Below are positions 29,301 to 36,879 of a stretch of DNA of 64,000 nt, piece after piece. Position 1 is the first letter of the stretch. Each line of letters starts with the position of its first letter. Origin of the DNA: Actinomyces faecalis (GTDB taxonomy: Bacteria; Actinomycetota; Actinomycetes; Actinomycetales; Actinomycetaceae); the NCBI RefSeq assembly GCF_013184985.2, contig NZ_CP063418.1:1-64000 (forward strand), given 5' to 3'. The notes under the pieces are model-generated. The model was not told where the DNA came from and ran no database searches. It saw nothing but the letters and a program-made list of their open reading frames with translations. The translations under genes and the position numbers were made by a program.

Positions 29301-32300
29301 ATGGCGAACCCGGACCAGGCGGTCAATACCACGGCCTACTCCCAGGACGGCCGGGTCTTCTCCGAGGCCAACGCCGTCAAGGTCCTGGTGGGAACCTATG
29401 AGATCACCGGCATCTACTTCACTGACAAGAACAACAACGGTGTGTACGACGCTGGTGTCGACGGCGTCAGGCCTGGCCAGGAGCTGACCCTCTTGGACAA
29501 GGACGGCCGTCCTGTCACCGGTCCGGACGGTAGGCCGATCACCATGACCACGGACAAGGACGGCCGCTACACCGTCACCGTCTATAAGCGCGGCACCTAC
29601 ACAGTCTCCGCCACGCGTGACAACACGGTGACCTTCCAGTCACAGACCGGCACCGGCGCAGAGGGCAACAACCTCGACCCGGCCACGATCTCGGACACTG
29701 GTACCTCCGCCCTGACCTCAGCGGTGACGGTCAACCCCGCCACCATCACCCAGCACCGCAACATCGCGGTCCGGGAGGTCCCGGGGTCTGTCACGATCAA
29801 CAAGACAAAGGATGCTGAGGAAGGTTCCGGCCCGCTCGCCGGAGCGACCTTCAGGATCCGTACCACTGACGGCAAGCCGGTCATCAGTACCAACGGCACC
29901 GAGATCGCGGACGTCACTTCCGACACCAACGGCAAAGCCGTCTTCGACAAGGTGCCGCTAGGCACCTACACGGTTACCGAGGTTTCCGCACCCATCGGGT
30001 ACGTCAAGGACCCCAGCGCGAAGACCGCGGTGCTCACCCCGGCTACCCCGGACATCACCCTCGACGTCGTCAACGGCGTCGCCAAGGTCAACGTTCCCGT
30101 CACCAAGGTCTGGTCCGACGACTCCGACCGGGACGGGCTGCGACCCCCCGCAGTCACCGTCCACCTCCTGGCGGATGGCGAGGACACTGGCCAGACTCTC
30201 ACCCTGAGTGAGGCCAATAGCTGGAAGGGCACCTTTACTAACCTGGTCGAGTACCAGGGCGCTACACCGGTCGCCTACACGGTGAGCGAGGACGCCGTGA
30301 CGGGCTACACCACGGCTGTGACCGGGACCCAGGCCACGGGCTACACCATCACCAACACCCACAAGATCGCCACACGTGCGATCGCGGTGAGCAAGGTGTG
30401 GTCGGATGGCGAGAACCAGGACGGCCTGCGCACCGACTCGGTGACGGTCAACCTCCTGGCTGACGGCCAGCCCACCGGTAAGAGCCTCGAGCTCAGCGCC
30501 TCCAATGGGTGGAGGGGCACCTTCTCCAACCTGCCAGTCAACCAGGCCGGCCAGGCTATCGCTTACACGGTGAGCGAGGACGCCGTCACGGGCTACACCA
30601 CCACCGTGGCGGGCTCGATGACCAACGGGTTCACGGTGACCAACACCCACATCCCGCAGGTGCGCGATGTCAAGGTCACCAAGGCCTGGCAGGACGCAGA
30701 CAACCAGGACGGTATCCGTCCCGGCTCCGTCGTCGTCTCCCTCCTGGCGGACGGCGAGGACACCGGCAAGCGGGTGACCCTCGATGAGGCCGGCCAGTGG
30801 ACTGCCACCTTCAGCGGGCTGGCCAGGTTCAAGGCAGGCAAGGAGATCGTCTACACCGTCTCCGAGCAGGACGTGAGTGGCTATACCTCGTCCATCTCCG
30901 GGGACGCCACAGCGGGGTACACGATCACCAACTCGCACGCCCCGGCCACTATCGACCTCCCGGTCCTCAAGACCTGGGTCGATAACAACGATGCTAAGGG
31001 CTTACGCCCCTCTTCCGTCACGCTCCGCCTCCAGGCTGATGGAGCTGACGCGGGTAAGACCCTGACCCTGACATCCGCCGACTCCTGGCGCGGTTCCTTC
31101 ACGGGGCTGCCCACGTACAAGCCGGGTGCCCAGGGCCAGCCGGTCAGCTACACCGTGACTGAGGAGGCCGTGACCAGCTACGCCACGACCTACGGAGGTA
31201 CCCAGGACCGTGGCTACACCGTCACGAACACCATTGAGGGCAAGGTCTCGGTCACTGCCTCGAAGGTGTGGTCCGGGATCGACCCCGATGCCGCGCCCGC
31301 GGTGACCGTCAACCTCCTGGCCAATGGCACCACGGTCGACTCCGCCGTCCTGGACGGCAACGCCGCAGGCGGCTCCTGGACCCGTACGTTTACGGACCTG
31401 GACCGTTACTCCGGTGGCGTTGAGATCGAGTACACCATCGAGGAGGCCGGCGTCTCCAACGCCACCCTGACCGCGGGCGGCCATGACTACGCCGTCGCCG
31501 TCACCCAGGGTGAGACGGAGCACAGCTGGGTCATCACCAACACGATGGACAACCCGACCCTCACCGTGGACGGCACGACCGTGTGGGTCGACGCGGACAA
31601 CCAGGACGGCAAGCGTCCTGACACCGTCACTGTTGAGCTCACCCGCAACGGCGAGCCCACCGGCACCACCGTGACCGTCACCACGGACTCCGACGGTGGC
31701 TTCTCCTTCCCTGACCTGCCCACCTACGACTCCAAGGGCAAGCCGATCACCTATGGGGTCACGCAGGTTGGGCAGATCGAGGAGTACTCCACCGAGGTCA
31801 GCGGGGACATGACCAAGGGCTTCACGGTGACCAACACCCATGAGGTGGCCAAGACCTCCGTCAAGGCCACGACAACCTGGGTGGACGCGGACAACCAGGA
31901 CGGCATCCGTCCTGAGTCGGTCATTATCCGTCTGTTCGCCGACGGCGAGGACACGGGTCAGACCCTGACCCTGAGCCCCGATGAGGACGGCGTGTGGAGC
32001 GCGACCTTCGAGGGCCTTGACGTCTACAAGGTCGGTGCGGTGGGCCAGCTGGTCACCTACACCGTCGTCCAGGACGGGGTCGAGGAGTACGAGACCCAGA
32101 CCACCGGGGACGCCGCGGACGGATTCCTCTTCACCAATATCCACGAGGTCGGCAAGCGGACCGTCACCGTGGGCAAGGTGTGGGACGACGCCGGGGACAA
32201 GGACGGCTTGCAGCCTGCGTCCGTGACCATCCACCTCCTGGCTGACGGTGTGGACACCGAGCAGTCGGTGGAGCTCAACGCGGATAACGGCTGGACCGCC

Positions 32301-32828
32301 TCATTCACCGACCTTGACGTCAACGAGCCTGGCAAGCAGGGACACAAGCTCACCTATACCGTGAGCGAGGTGGCCGTGACCGGCTACGTCACCCAGGAGG
32401 TCTCGGGCTCGATGGAGGACGGCTACACCGTCACCAACACCCTCATCCGTGGTGGCATCACGCTCACCAAAGTCAACCAGTCCGGCAGCCCGCTGGCTGG
32501 TGCGGTCTTTGAGCTGCGTGACGCCCAGGGCGAGGTCGTGGGTACCGTCACCTCCGACGCGGATGGCATGGTCACCTTCTCGGCTCTGGCCTACGGCACC
32601 TACACCGTCAGTGAGGCGCAGGCCCCGTCCGGCTACGAGAAGGCCGACTGGTCCCAGGAGGTCGTCATCGACACCGCAGGTCAGGTCATCGACCTGGGCA
32701 CGGTGACGAATAAGGCCATCTCCGCTACGCGTTTGTCCAAGACCGGCACCAACACCCTCATCGGCCTGGTAGCCATGAGCATGCTGGCAGCCGGAGGACT
32801 GCTGGTGGTTCGCCGTCGCCGCGCCTGA
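26313..32828 (+). CDS. Large cell-wall-anchored adhesin with eight Cna_B repeats
   Basis: This 2171-residue surface protein has a signal peptide (about 1-29). An N-terminal region of about 1000 residues is mostly of no recognised family and has a Ca-binding-like DLDGDGD near 806. An SdrD_B-like domain (FTDKNNNGVYDAGVDG, about 1035-1110), a SpaA-type prealbumin domain (about 1160-1250), eight Cna_B repeats of about 95-100 residues (about 1256-2045) and a second SpaA-type domain follow. The C terminus is LSKTG (2141-2145), a hydrophobic span and RRRRA. Most Cna_B repeats keep the Lys/Glu/Asn isopeptide triad (TKVW, YTVSE, TNTH); repeats 6 and 7 do not. No Cys is seen. It is probably exported and wall-linked, acting in adhesion. 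No class C sortase gene is adjacent. Confidence 0.93.
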   Translation: MRLRRSAVALVLSAALAVAGLVPTATATTSPPVDPAATSTAAPASPDPSTNAVDEPAADRSADTARDEAGAGTDRAATAVADDSTGRVIMTIGTLNSDNSITTDKTEFYTYETISQVVDLDISGKDYTLNNPYLVVRLPQTAKLEKLAFVDSTAAKTDRGTEDGYQYVKYSFPSLTGGQHFTFPLTFDFDGRYARNGDVATIEAVLYDGDGSVVQQVSQTYTAKTVGLSGYSYASTFANTGAYIDSLNGKPLTAGQTADGHHGTVTVDVSSESVTTLPSERVLTYYLSANVSDSPSGNYGLEIPGNVKAVMTLPQGVTVKDPIATVKTETLPDGRQRVTVIETNPSFTSSDSRWTRGRTSEYIGFSDSNRTLLAFNGVPLNTDLPILIDYYRDAEADGSGGTLIASRNETVLFSPRVFKGDGTFGVERSGRATYSHPSSAIASNRYAHTQGRYYSGAFEVTDTGLGLRSRFFQTNNGAGLDSPFEAGVTNSIKELQTSLTSDKLTYNSVKVDSSFSVTTGKSPSGADKAIVDRNIAAANAAFNNGNTTLIGIRADGSEVLIKDNVQLGETIAIPQGNEREFTKIAFRFAEPIVFDNIQLYTWDYLRLITSEQEALDNQDSATARLYNSSATITVASGTSATTSDVVEVAPLAPQAHQFPTSISKKSILSAAGGVPVDMIVGPYWSTRQNFGPIPAYTGTKVITLLPNGVSYEGFSRYNNPANVPPPAVTTVDNYKGTGRTAVIADYGDVPFNVDAAIRLNLRVSQYTARGNNDIPVYMTWTNNDVVKPFRYSSPTSPGSYAYADALDLDGDGDTTELFHKVQTSFSFTPALELTLSKAVRYDGDTGEYSMATTADIDSSVTYKINIFNNAITPVRKIEVIDVLPYSGDHTIVANEAGSYPSRNSTYPNGLRASLESVNSSEVNAQFTFFYLTSPQGADLASVRDGSWVTADKISDFSTVKAVKAVLKENQEIASKGEVNILVPATVPNDPTLMGVSMANPDQAVNTTAYSQDGRVFSEANAVKVLVGTYEITGIYFTDKNNNGVYDAGVDGVRPGQELTLLDKDGRPVTGPDGRPITMTTDKDGRYTVTVYKRGTYTVSATRDNTVTFQSQTGTGAEGNNLDPATISDTGTSALTSAVTVNPATITQHRNIAVREVPGSVTINKTKDAEEGSGPLAGATFRIRTTDGKPVISTNGTEIADVTSDTNGKAVFDKVPLGTYTVTEVSAPIGYVKDPSAKTAVLTPATPDITLDVVNGVAKVNVPVTKVWSDDSDRDGLRPPAVTVHLLADGEDTGQTLTLSEANSWKGTFTNLVEYQGATPVAYTVSEDAVTGYTTAVTGTQATGYTITNTHKIATRAIAVSKVWSDGENQDGLRTDSVTVNLLADGQPTGKSLELSASNGWRGTFSNLPVNQAGQAIAYTVSEDAVTGYTTTVAGSMTNGFTVTNTHIPQVRDVKVTKAWQDADNQDGIRPGSVVVSLLADGEDTGKRVTLDEAGQWTATFSGLARFKAGKEIVYTVSEQDVSGYTSSISGDATAGYTITNSHAPATIDLPVLKTWVDNNDAKGLRPSSVTLRLQADGADAGKTLTLTSADSWRGSFTGLPTYKPGAQGQPVSYTVTEEAVTSYATTYGGTQDRGYTVTNTIEGKVSVTASKVWSGIDPDAAPAVTVNLLANGTTVDSAVLDGNAAGGSWTRTFTDLDRYSGGVEIEYTIEEAGVSNATLTAGGHDYAVAVTQGETEHSWVITNTMDNPTLTVDGTTVWVDADNQDGKRPDTVTVELTRNGEPTGTTVTVTTDSDGGFSFPDLPTYDSKGKPITYGVTQVGQIEEYSTEVSGDMTKGFTVTNTHEVAKTSVKATTTWVDADNQDGIRPESVIIRLFADGEDTGQTLTLSPDEDGVWSATFEGLDVYKVGAVGQLVTYTVVQDGVEEYETQTTGDAADGFLFTNIHEVGKRTVTVGKVWDDAGDKDGLQPASVTIHLLADGVDTEQSVELNADNGWTASFTDLDVNEPGKQGHKLTYTVSEVAVTGYVTQEVSGSMEDGYTVTNTLIRGGITLTKVNQSGSPLAGAVFELRDAQGEVVGTVTSDADGMVTFSALAYGTYTVSEAQAPSGYEKADWSQEVVIDTAGQVIDLGTVTNKAISATRLSKTGTNTLIGLVAMSMLAAGGLLVVRRRRA

Positions 32829-32900
32829 GGCGAGGCACGAGTCGCGGTGAGGTCTTGAACCGGCCGCGTACCAAGCCGATCAGCCGACGCTGACCGTACT

Positions 32901-32943
32901 GACTAGCCGGGGCCCACGTGCAGTGCGTGGGCCCCGGCTAGTC
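32901..32943 (+). terminator. Terminator of the adhesin gene
   Basis: An 18-base arm at 32901-32918 (GACTAGCCGGGGCCCACG) pairs perfectly with 32926-32943 across a 7-base loop, about 70 bases after the adhesin stop. There is no long T tract. Confidence 0.85.
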
Positions 32944-33016
32944 GTGCTCCACACAGGCTCTGGTGGACCGGACCCAGGGCCGGGTCACCAGAGCAGCCCC
33001 CGCCTACTGTGTGCCC

Positions 33017-34354
33017 ATGACTGACACGCCTCTGGCTCCCGCTCGCCCAGCACACGCCGTCAGAAACCTGGATCCGTGCGCGCCCGAGCCACACGACCCG
33101 CCCGCGTCCCCAGACCGGCGTCAGGGCCGGACCGGACGTCCGGTCCGGGTTCAGCGCCACGACCCCACCATGCGCCCCATGCTCGTGACCTGGGAGGCCA
33201 CCCGGGCCTGCCAGCTGGCCTGCCGGCACTGCCGCGCTGAGTCCCGTCCGCTGCGTGACCCCCGCGAGCTCACCACGGACGAGGCCAAGACCCTCATGGA
33301 TGAGGCAGCCTCCTTCGGCCAGCCAGCCGTCATCTTCATCATCACCGGAGGCGACTGCTTCGAGCGCCCCGACCTGGCCGAGCTCGCCGCCTACGGCACA
33401 GCCGCTGGTCTGCACGTGGCTGTGGCGCCCTCAGGCACCGACAAGCTCACGAAGGACTCCCTGGCCCACCTCCAGGACGAGGGCGTTAACGTCATCTCCC
33501 TGTCTCTCGACGGCGCCACCGCCGCCACGCACGACGCCTTCCGTGGGGTTGAGCGCACCTTCGACCGCACCATCGCTGGGTGGGAGGCGGCCCGCGAACT
33601 GGGGATGAAGGTCCAGATCAACTCCGTCGTCGCCCGGCACAACGTCCACGAGCTGCCGGATCTGGCCGCGCTCGTACGTGAGCACGGGGCTATGACCTGG
33701 TCCGGCTTCCTGCTGGTGCCCACCGGTCGCGGTGTGGACCTGGGGTCCCTTGACGCCCAGGAGATCGAGGACGTCCTCAACTGCTTCTACGACATGGGTG
33801 AGGCGGTTCCGGCCAAGACCACGGAGGGCCACCACTTCCGCCGCGTCTGCCTCCAGCGCTACGTCCTGGACCAGCGGGGCCTCAGCCATGACGAGGTCGT
33901 TGAAACCATGCACCTCGGTCCGCTCTACCACCGGCTGCGCGAGCGGATCGTTGAGCTCGGCCTGGACCACGGCGAGCGACGTCGTCGGCCGCCGATCACC
34001 GTTTCCTCCGGTAACGGCTTCATGTTCGTCTCTCACGTCGGCGAGGTCACGCCCTCGGGCTTCCTGGAGAAGAGCGCCGGCAATGTGCGCGACTCCTCCC
34101 TCACCGAGATCTACCGCAGCTCAGAGGTCTTCACCGGTGTGCGGGACACGAGTCTGCTGGAGGGCAAGTGCGGATACTGCGAGTACAACCGTGTGTGCGG
34201 GGGCTCGCGGGCACGGGCCTACAACACCACAGGCAACCTCCACGCCGAGGAGCCGCTGTGCGCCTACCAGCCCGGCACCTTTCCCTACGCTGAGGACGTC
34301 ACCGCGTTCATGCGCTCCATGGACGGGCGGACCAGCCGCCAGCATCACCAGTGA
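33017..34354 (+). CDS. Radical SAM/SPASM domain protein (BA_1875-like family)
   Basis: This 445-residue protein binds a 4Fe-4S cluster through Cys65, Cys69 and Cys72 (CQLACRHC) to cleave S-adenosylmethionine. Its C-terminal SPASM region holds further cluster cysteines (GKCGYCEYNRVCGG and a last Cys in PLCAYQP). SGNGFMFVSHVGEVTPSGFL is typical of the TIGR04053 (BA_1875) group, relatives of heme- and peptide-modifying enzymes. The reaction is unknown. No precursor peptide gene is seen beside it. TACTGT at 33005-33010 is six bases before the ATG, so the mRNA is probably leaderless. Confidence 0.88.
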   Translation: MTDTPLAPARPAHAVRNLDPCAPEPHDPPASPDRRQGRTGRPVRVQRHDPTMRPMLVTWEATRACQLACRHCRAESRPLRDPRELTTDEAKTLMDEAASFGQPAVIFIITGGDCFERPDLAELAAYGTAAGLHVAVAPSGTDKLTKDSLAHLQDEGVNVISLSLDGATAATHDAFRGVERTFDRTIAGWEAARELGMKVQINSVVARHNVHELPDLAALVREHGAMTWSGFLLVPTGRGVDLGSLDAQEIEDVLNCFYDMGEAVPAKTTEGHHFRRVCLQRYVLDQRGLSHDEVVETMHLGPLYHRLRERIVELGLDHGERRRRPPITVSSGNGFMFVSHVGEVTPSGFLEKSAGNVRDSSLTEIYRSSEVFTGVRDTSLLEGKCGYCEYNRVCGGSRARAYNTTGNLHAEEPLCAYQPGTFPYAEDVTAFMRSMDGRTSRQHHQ

Positions 34355-34360
34355 GCCCCT

Positions 34361-34442
34361 TGCGATCGTGGTTTCACGTACTGGACCGGTACCTACAACA
34401 TGCGTAGGTACCGGTCCAGTACGTGAAACCCCGGTTGAGACG
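34361..34442. repeat. 82-bp palindromic repeat, copy A
   Basis: Perfect 27-base arms lie at 34370-34396 and 34404-34430 with a 7-base loop. The reverse complement of 34361-34442 aligns without gaps to 46187-46268. Both begin CGTCTCAA and end ACGATCGCA, and the arms differ at five positions with matching changes on both sides. It sits between convergent genes and may act as a two-way terminator, but has no T tract. Confidence 0.85.
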
Positions 34443-34452
34443 CTGTGAGAGC

Positions 34453-35028
34453 TCAGCCCTGAAGGGACTGTGGGGTGATGACCGGCAGGACCGACCAGGG
34501 GAAGTTGATCCACTTATCGGTCTCGCGCCAGCAGTAGTCCGGCTCGAAGACCGAACGGGGCTTGCGGTAGATGACGGCCGAGCGGGCGTCGACCGGGACG
34601 CTCTCTCCGCCCAGGTCCAGCCCCTGGTGGCGCAGCAGCTCCATCACCATCTTGAGGGTCTTGCCGGAGTCAGCGACGTCGTCGACCACAAGGACCCGTT
34701 TGCCAGGCAGCTCGGAGGCGTCCATGAGTGGGGGCAGGATGACCGGCTCCTCCAGGGTCTGACCAATGTTGGTGTAGAACTCCACATTGATCGATCCCAT
34801 GGCCTTGACGCCGATAGCGTAACCGATGGCGCCAGCAGGGATGAGGCCGCCACGGGCGATGGCGATGATGAGGTCCGGCATCCAGCCAGAGGCCACGATC
34901 TGGGCGGACAGCTCACGCTCGGCCTGGCCGAACAGCTCCCAGCTGAGCTCCTCGCGGTCGGGGGCAGCCTCGCTGGTGGCGCCGTCGTCAAAAGGGATGC
35001 GGGAGGCAGAGCTGTTCGCGTCAGTCAC
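34453..35028 (-). CDS. Phosphoribosyltransferase family protein
   Basis: This 191-residue enzyme is of the purine-type PRTase fold. The PRPP-binding loop is VLVVDDVADSGKTL, and PDLIIAIARGGLIPAG is the usual early strand and loop. A C-terminal PDYCWRETDKWINFPW matches hypoxanthine/xanthine-guanine PRTase-like proteins. It probably salvages a purine base with PRPP. The GTG at 35028 gives a sensible length, since upstream extension crosses the inverted repeat. TAGGCT lies seven bases upstream, suggesting a leaderless mRNA. The exact base specificity is not known. Confidence 0.88.
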   Translation of the reverse strand: MTDANSSASRIPFDDGATSEAAPDREELSWELFGQAERELSAQIVASGWMPDLIIAIARGGLIPAGAIGYAIGVKAMGSINVEFYTNIGQTLEEPVILPPLMDASELPGKRVLVVDDVADSGKTLKMVMELLRHQGLDLGGESVPVDARSAVIYRKPRSVFEPDYCWRETDKWINFPWSVLPVITPQSLQG

Positions 35029-35047
35029 CCGACCAAGCCTACTGCGT

Positions 35048-35116
35048 CGAACGTGTGTGGTTGTGACCGAGTGAAGACCTCCAGTCCCTTCACTCGGTCG
35101 CAGCCACACACGTTCG
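35048..35116. repeat. 29-bp-arm inverted repeat between divergent genes
   Basis: Arms at 35048-35076 and 35088-35116 match at 27 of 29 positions with an 11-base loop (arm starts CGAACGTGTGTGGTTGTGAC). It fills the divergent promoter gap between the PRTase and the AspT-type gene, so it is not a terminator. It could be an operator or a mobile palindrome. Confidence 0.8.
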
Positions 35117-35122
35117 GCCGGA

Positions 35123-35128
35123 TAGTCT
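35123..35128 (+). promoter_or_regulatory. -10 element for a leaderless AspT-type transporter mRNA
   Basis: TAGTCT at 35123-35128 is followed by exactly six bases and then the GTG start at 35135, which puts the expected transcription start on the start codon. Confidence 0.5.
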
Positions 35129-35134
35129 GGGTGT

Positions 35135-36721
35135 GTGCCCGACTTCCTGCTCCCCGTGGTCGACGTCCTGGCCGCCGCTCCCATCCTGACTGTCTTCCTC
35201 GTCATCGGGCTGGGCACGGCTGTGGGCCAGGTCCCCTTTGGCCCTATCCGCTTCGGGGCGGCCGGCGCCCTGTTCGTAGGCCTGGCCATCGGTGCGCTCG
35301 ACCCCCGGCTCGGCGCGGACCTCAACCTTCTGCGCAGCCTGGGCCTCGGGCTGTTCTGCTACACCGTCGGCATCGGCGCGGGCAACACCTTCTTCCGCGA
35401 CCTGCGGCGCCAGCTGCCGCTCATGGCACTGTGTGTCCTGGCGCTGGTGACCGCTGGGATCGTCGGCGCCGGCTACTCCCACGTCACCGGCATCAGCCCA
35501 GCCATGGACGCCGGCGCCTACGCCGGGGCACTGACCTCCCCCGTCCTGGACGCGGCTATCGAGGCTGCTGGGACGGGGGAACCCGCCGTCGGCTACGCCC
35601 TGGCCTACCCCGTGGGCGTGGCGATGGCCATCATCGTCGTCGCCCTGGTGGTCGGACGGCAGTGGCCGGGCCAGCGTGACCCACGCCCCGCCTCCGCCGA
35701 CGGCCTCAAGGCCACGAGCGTGGAGCTGCTGCGACCGGTCAGGCTCACCGAGATGGAGGCTTTCCGCTCCGGGCGCATCCGCATCTCCTACCTTGAGCGC
35801 GAGGGCGCTACCCGCGTCGTGGTCCCGGGCGAGGAGCTGCTGGCTGGCGACCGCGTGGTCGTCGTCGGCCCCCCGGCCGCACTTGCGCAGGCGGTGGATG
35901 ACCTGGGCTCGGGTATGGACCGGTGCCTGGCCAAGGACCGCACCGTCGTGGACTACCGCCGCCTGACCGTCTCCTCCACACGTGTGGCCGGGCGCACCAT
36001 CGCCGAGCTTGACCTGCCCGGACGCTTCCAGGGCGTCATCACGCGCGTGCGCCGCGGTGACCTGGACCTGCTGGCCCGCGAGGACCTGGTCCTAGAGCTG
36101 GGTGACCGCGTGCTCGCCGTCGTCCCCTCTGACCGGCTGGAAGCCGCGGCTGACTACTTTGGCGACTCTGAGCGATCCATCTCCCAGATCGACGCCTTCA
36201 GCGTGGGGATCGGTATGGCGCTGGGAGTCCTGCTGGGACTAGTCAGCATCCCGCTGCCCGGTGGTATCACCCTGCGGCTGGGGGTGGCCGCCGGCCCGCT
36301 CGTGGTCGGCATGGTGCTCGGGCGTGTGGGGCGCACCGGCTCCTTCGTGTGGGGACTGCCCCACGCCGCCAACGCCACCATCCGCCAGCTCGGGCTGCTC
36401 TTCTTCCTCGCCGCCATCGGGCTGGCGTCCGGCCCTGACTTCGCCGCCTCCGCCTTCTCCCTCATCGGCCTGGCTGTGGGCGGGCTCGCAGCGCTCATCA
36501 TCCTCGTCAACGCGGCGATTCTGCTGGTCGGCGCGCGCTGGGCGGGGGTGAGCGCCCCGCGCGCCGCCGGTGGGCTGGCGGGACTGGTCGGGCAGCCGGC
36601 GATCCTGGCCTTCGCCTTGTCTCGACGCGACGACGAGCGCATTGAAGCCGGCTACGCCACGCTCTTCGCGTTGGCGATCGTGGTCAAGATCGTCATGGTG
36701 CAGGTGCTCGTGGCGCTGTAG
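35135..36721 (+). CDS. AspT/YidE-type exchanger family transporter with TrkA_C domains
   Basis: This 528-residue membrane protein has two blocks of about five hydrophobic helices (about 8-170 and 350-528). They flank two TrkA_C-like cytosolic domains (VVVPGEELLAGDRVVVVGP and LELGDRVLAVVPS). This is the layout of the aspartate:alanine exchanger family, with its characteristic GLGLFCYTVGIGAGNTFF and LGLLFFLAAIGLASGPDF segments. The substrate is unknown; dicarboxylates or amino acids are likely for the family. The GTG start follows a TAGTCT -10 by six bases. Confidence 0.9.
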   Translation: MPDFLLPVVDVLAAAPILTVFLVIGLGTAVGQVPFGPIRFGAAGALFVGLAIGALDPRLGADLNLLRSLGLGLFCYTVGIGAGNTFFRDLRRQLPLMALCVLALVTAGIVGAGYSHVTGISPAMDAGAYAGALTSPVLDAAIEAAGTGEPAVGYALAYPVGVAMAIIVVALVVGRQWPGQRDPRPASADGLKATSVELLRPVRLTEMEAFRSGRIRISYLEREGATRVVVPGEELLAGDRVVVVGPPAALAQAVDDLGSGMDRCLAKDRTVVDYRRLTVSSTRVAGRTIAELDLPGRFQGVITRVRRGDLDLLAREDLVLELGDRVLAVVPSDRLEAAADYFGDSERSISQIDAFSVGIGMALGVLLGLVSIPLPGGITLRLGVAAGPLVVGMVLGRVGRTGSFVWGLPHAANATIRQLGLLFFLAAIGLASGPDFAASAFSLIGLAVGGLAALIILVNAAILLVGARWAGVSAPRAAGGLAGLVGQPAILAFALSRRDDERIEAGYATLFALAIVVKIVMVQVLVAL

Positions 36722-36730
36722 TCAGGTGCG

Positions 36731-36860
36731 TGTCACAATCCCGGGCGATTTCTGCGGGCCGGCCCGACGAACGGCGAGGTGCTCGCGGTCTTCCGGCGTT
36801 TGTGTCGAGTAAGAATCAGGTGGTGCATGGTGCCGGGGTGGATCGCCCGGGATCGTGACA
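36731..36860. repeat. 19-bp-arm inverted repeat with a 92-base interior
   Basis: TGTCACAATCCCGGGCGAT at 36731-36749 pairs with 36842-36860 with one mismatch. It occupies almost the whole gap between the AspT-type and YeiH-type genes and starts 9 bases after the former's stop. Its layout resembles the repeat at 39343-39454. Confidence 0.7.
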
Positions 36861-36879
36861 GCGTCTCGCAGCGGGCAAG

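Noticed and set aside
30080..32450. Long tandem repeat as a possible CRISPR or minisatellite
   Set aside because: The repeats are about 290-300 bases, in frame, and translate to eight diverged Cna_B domains.
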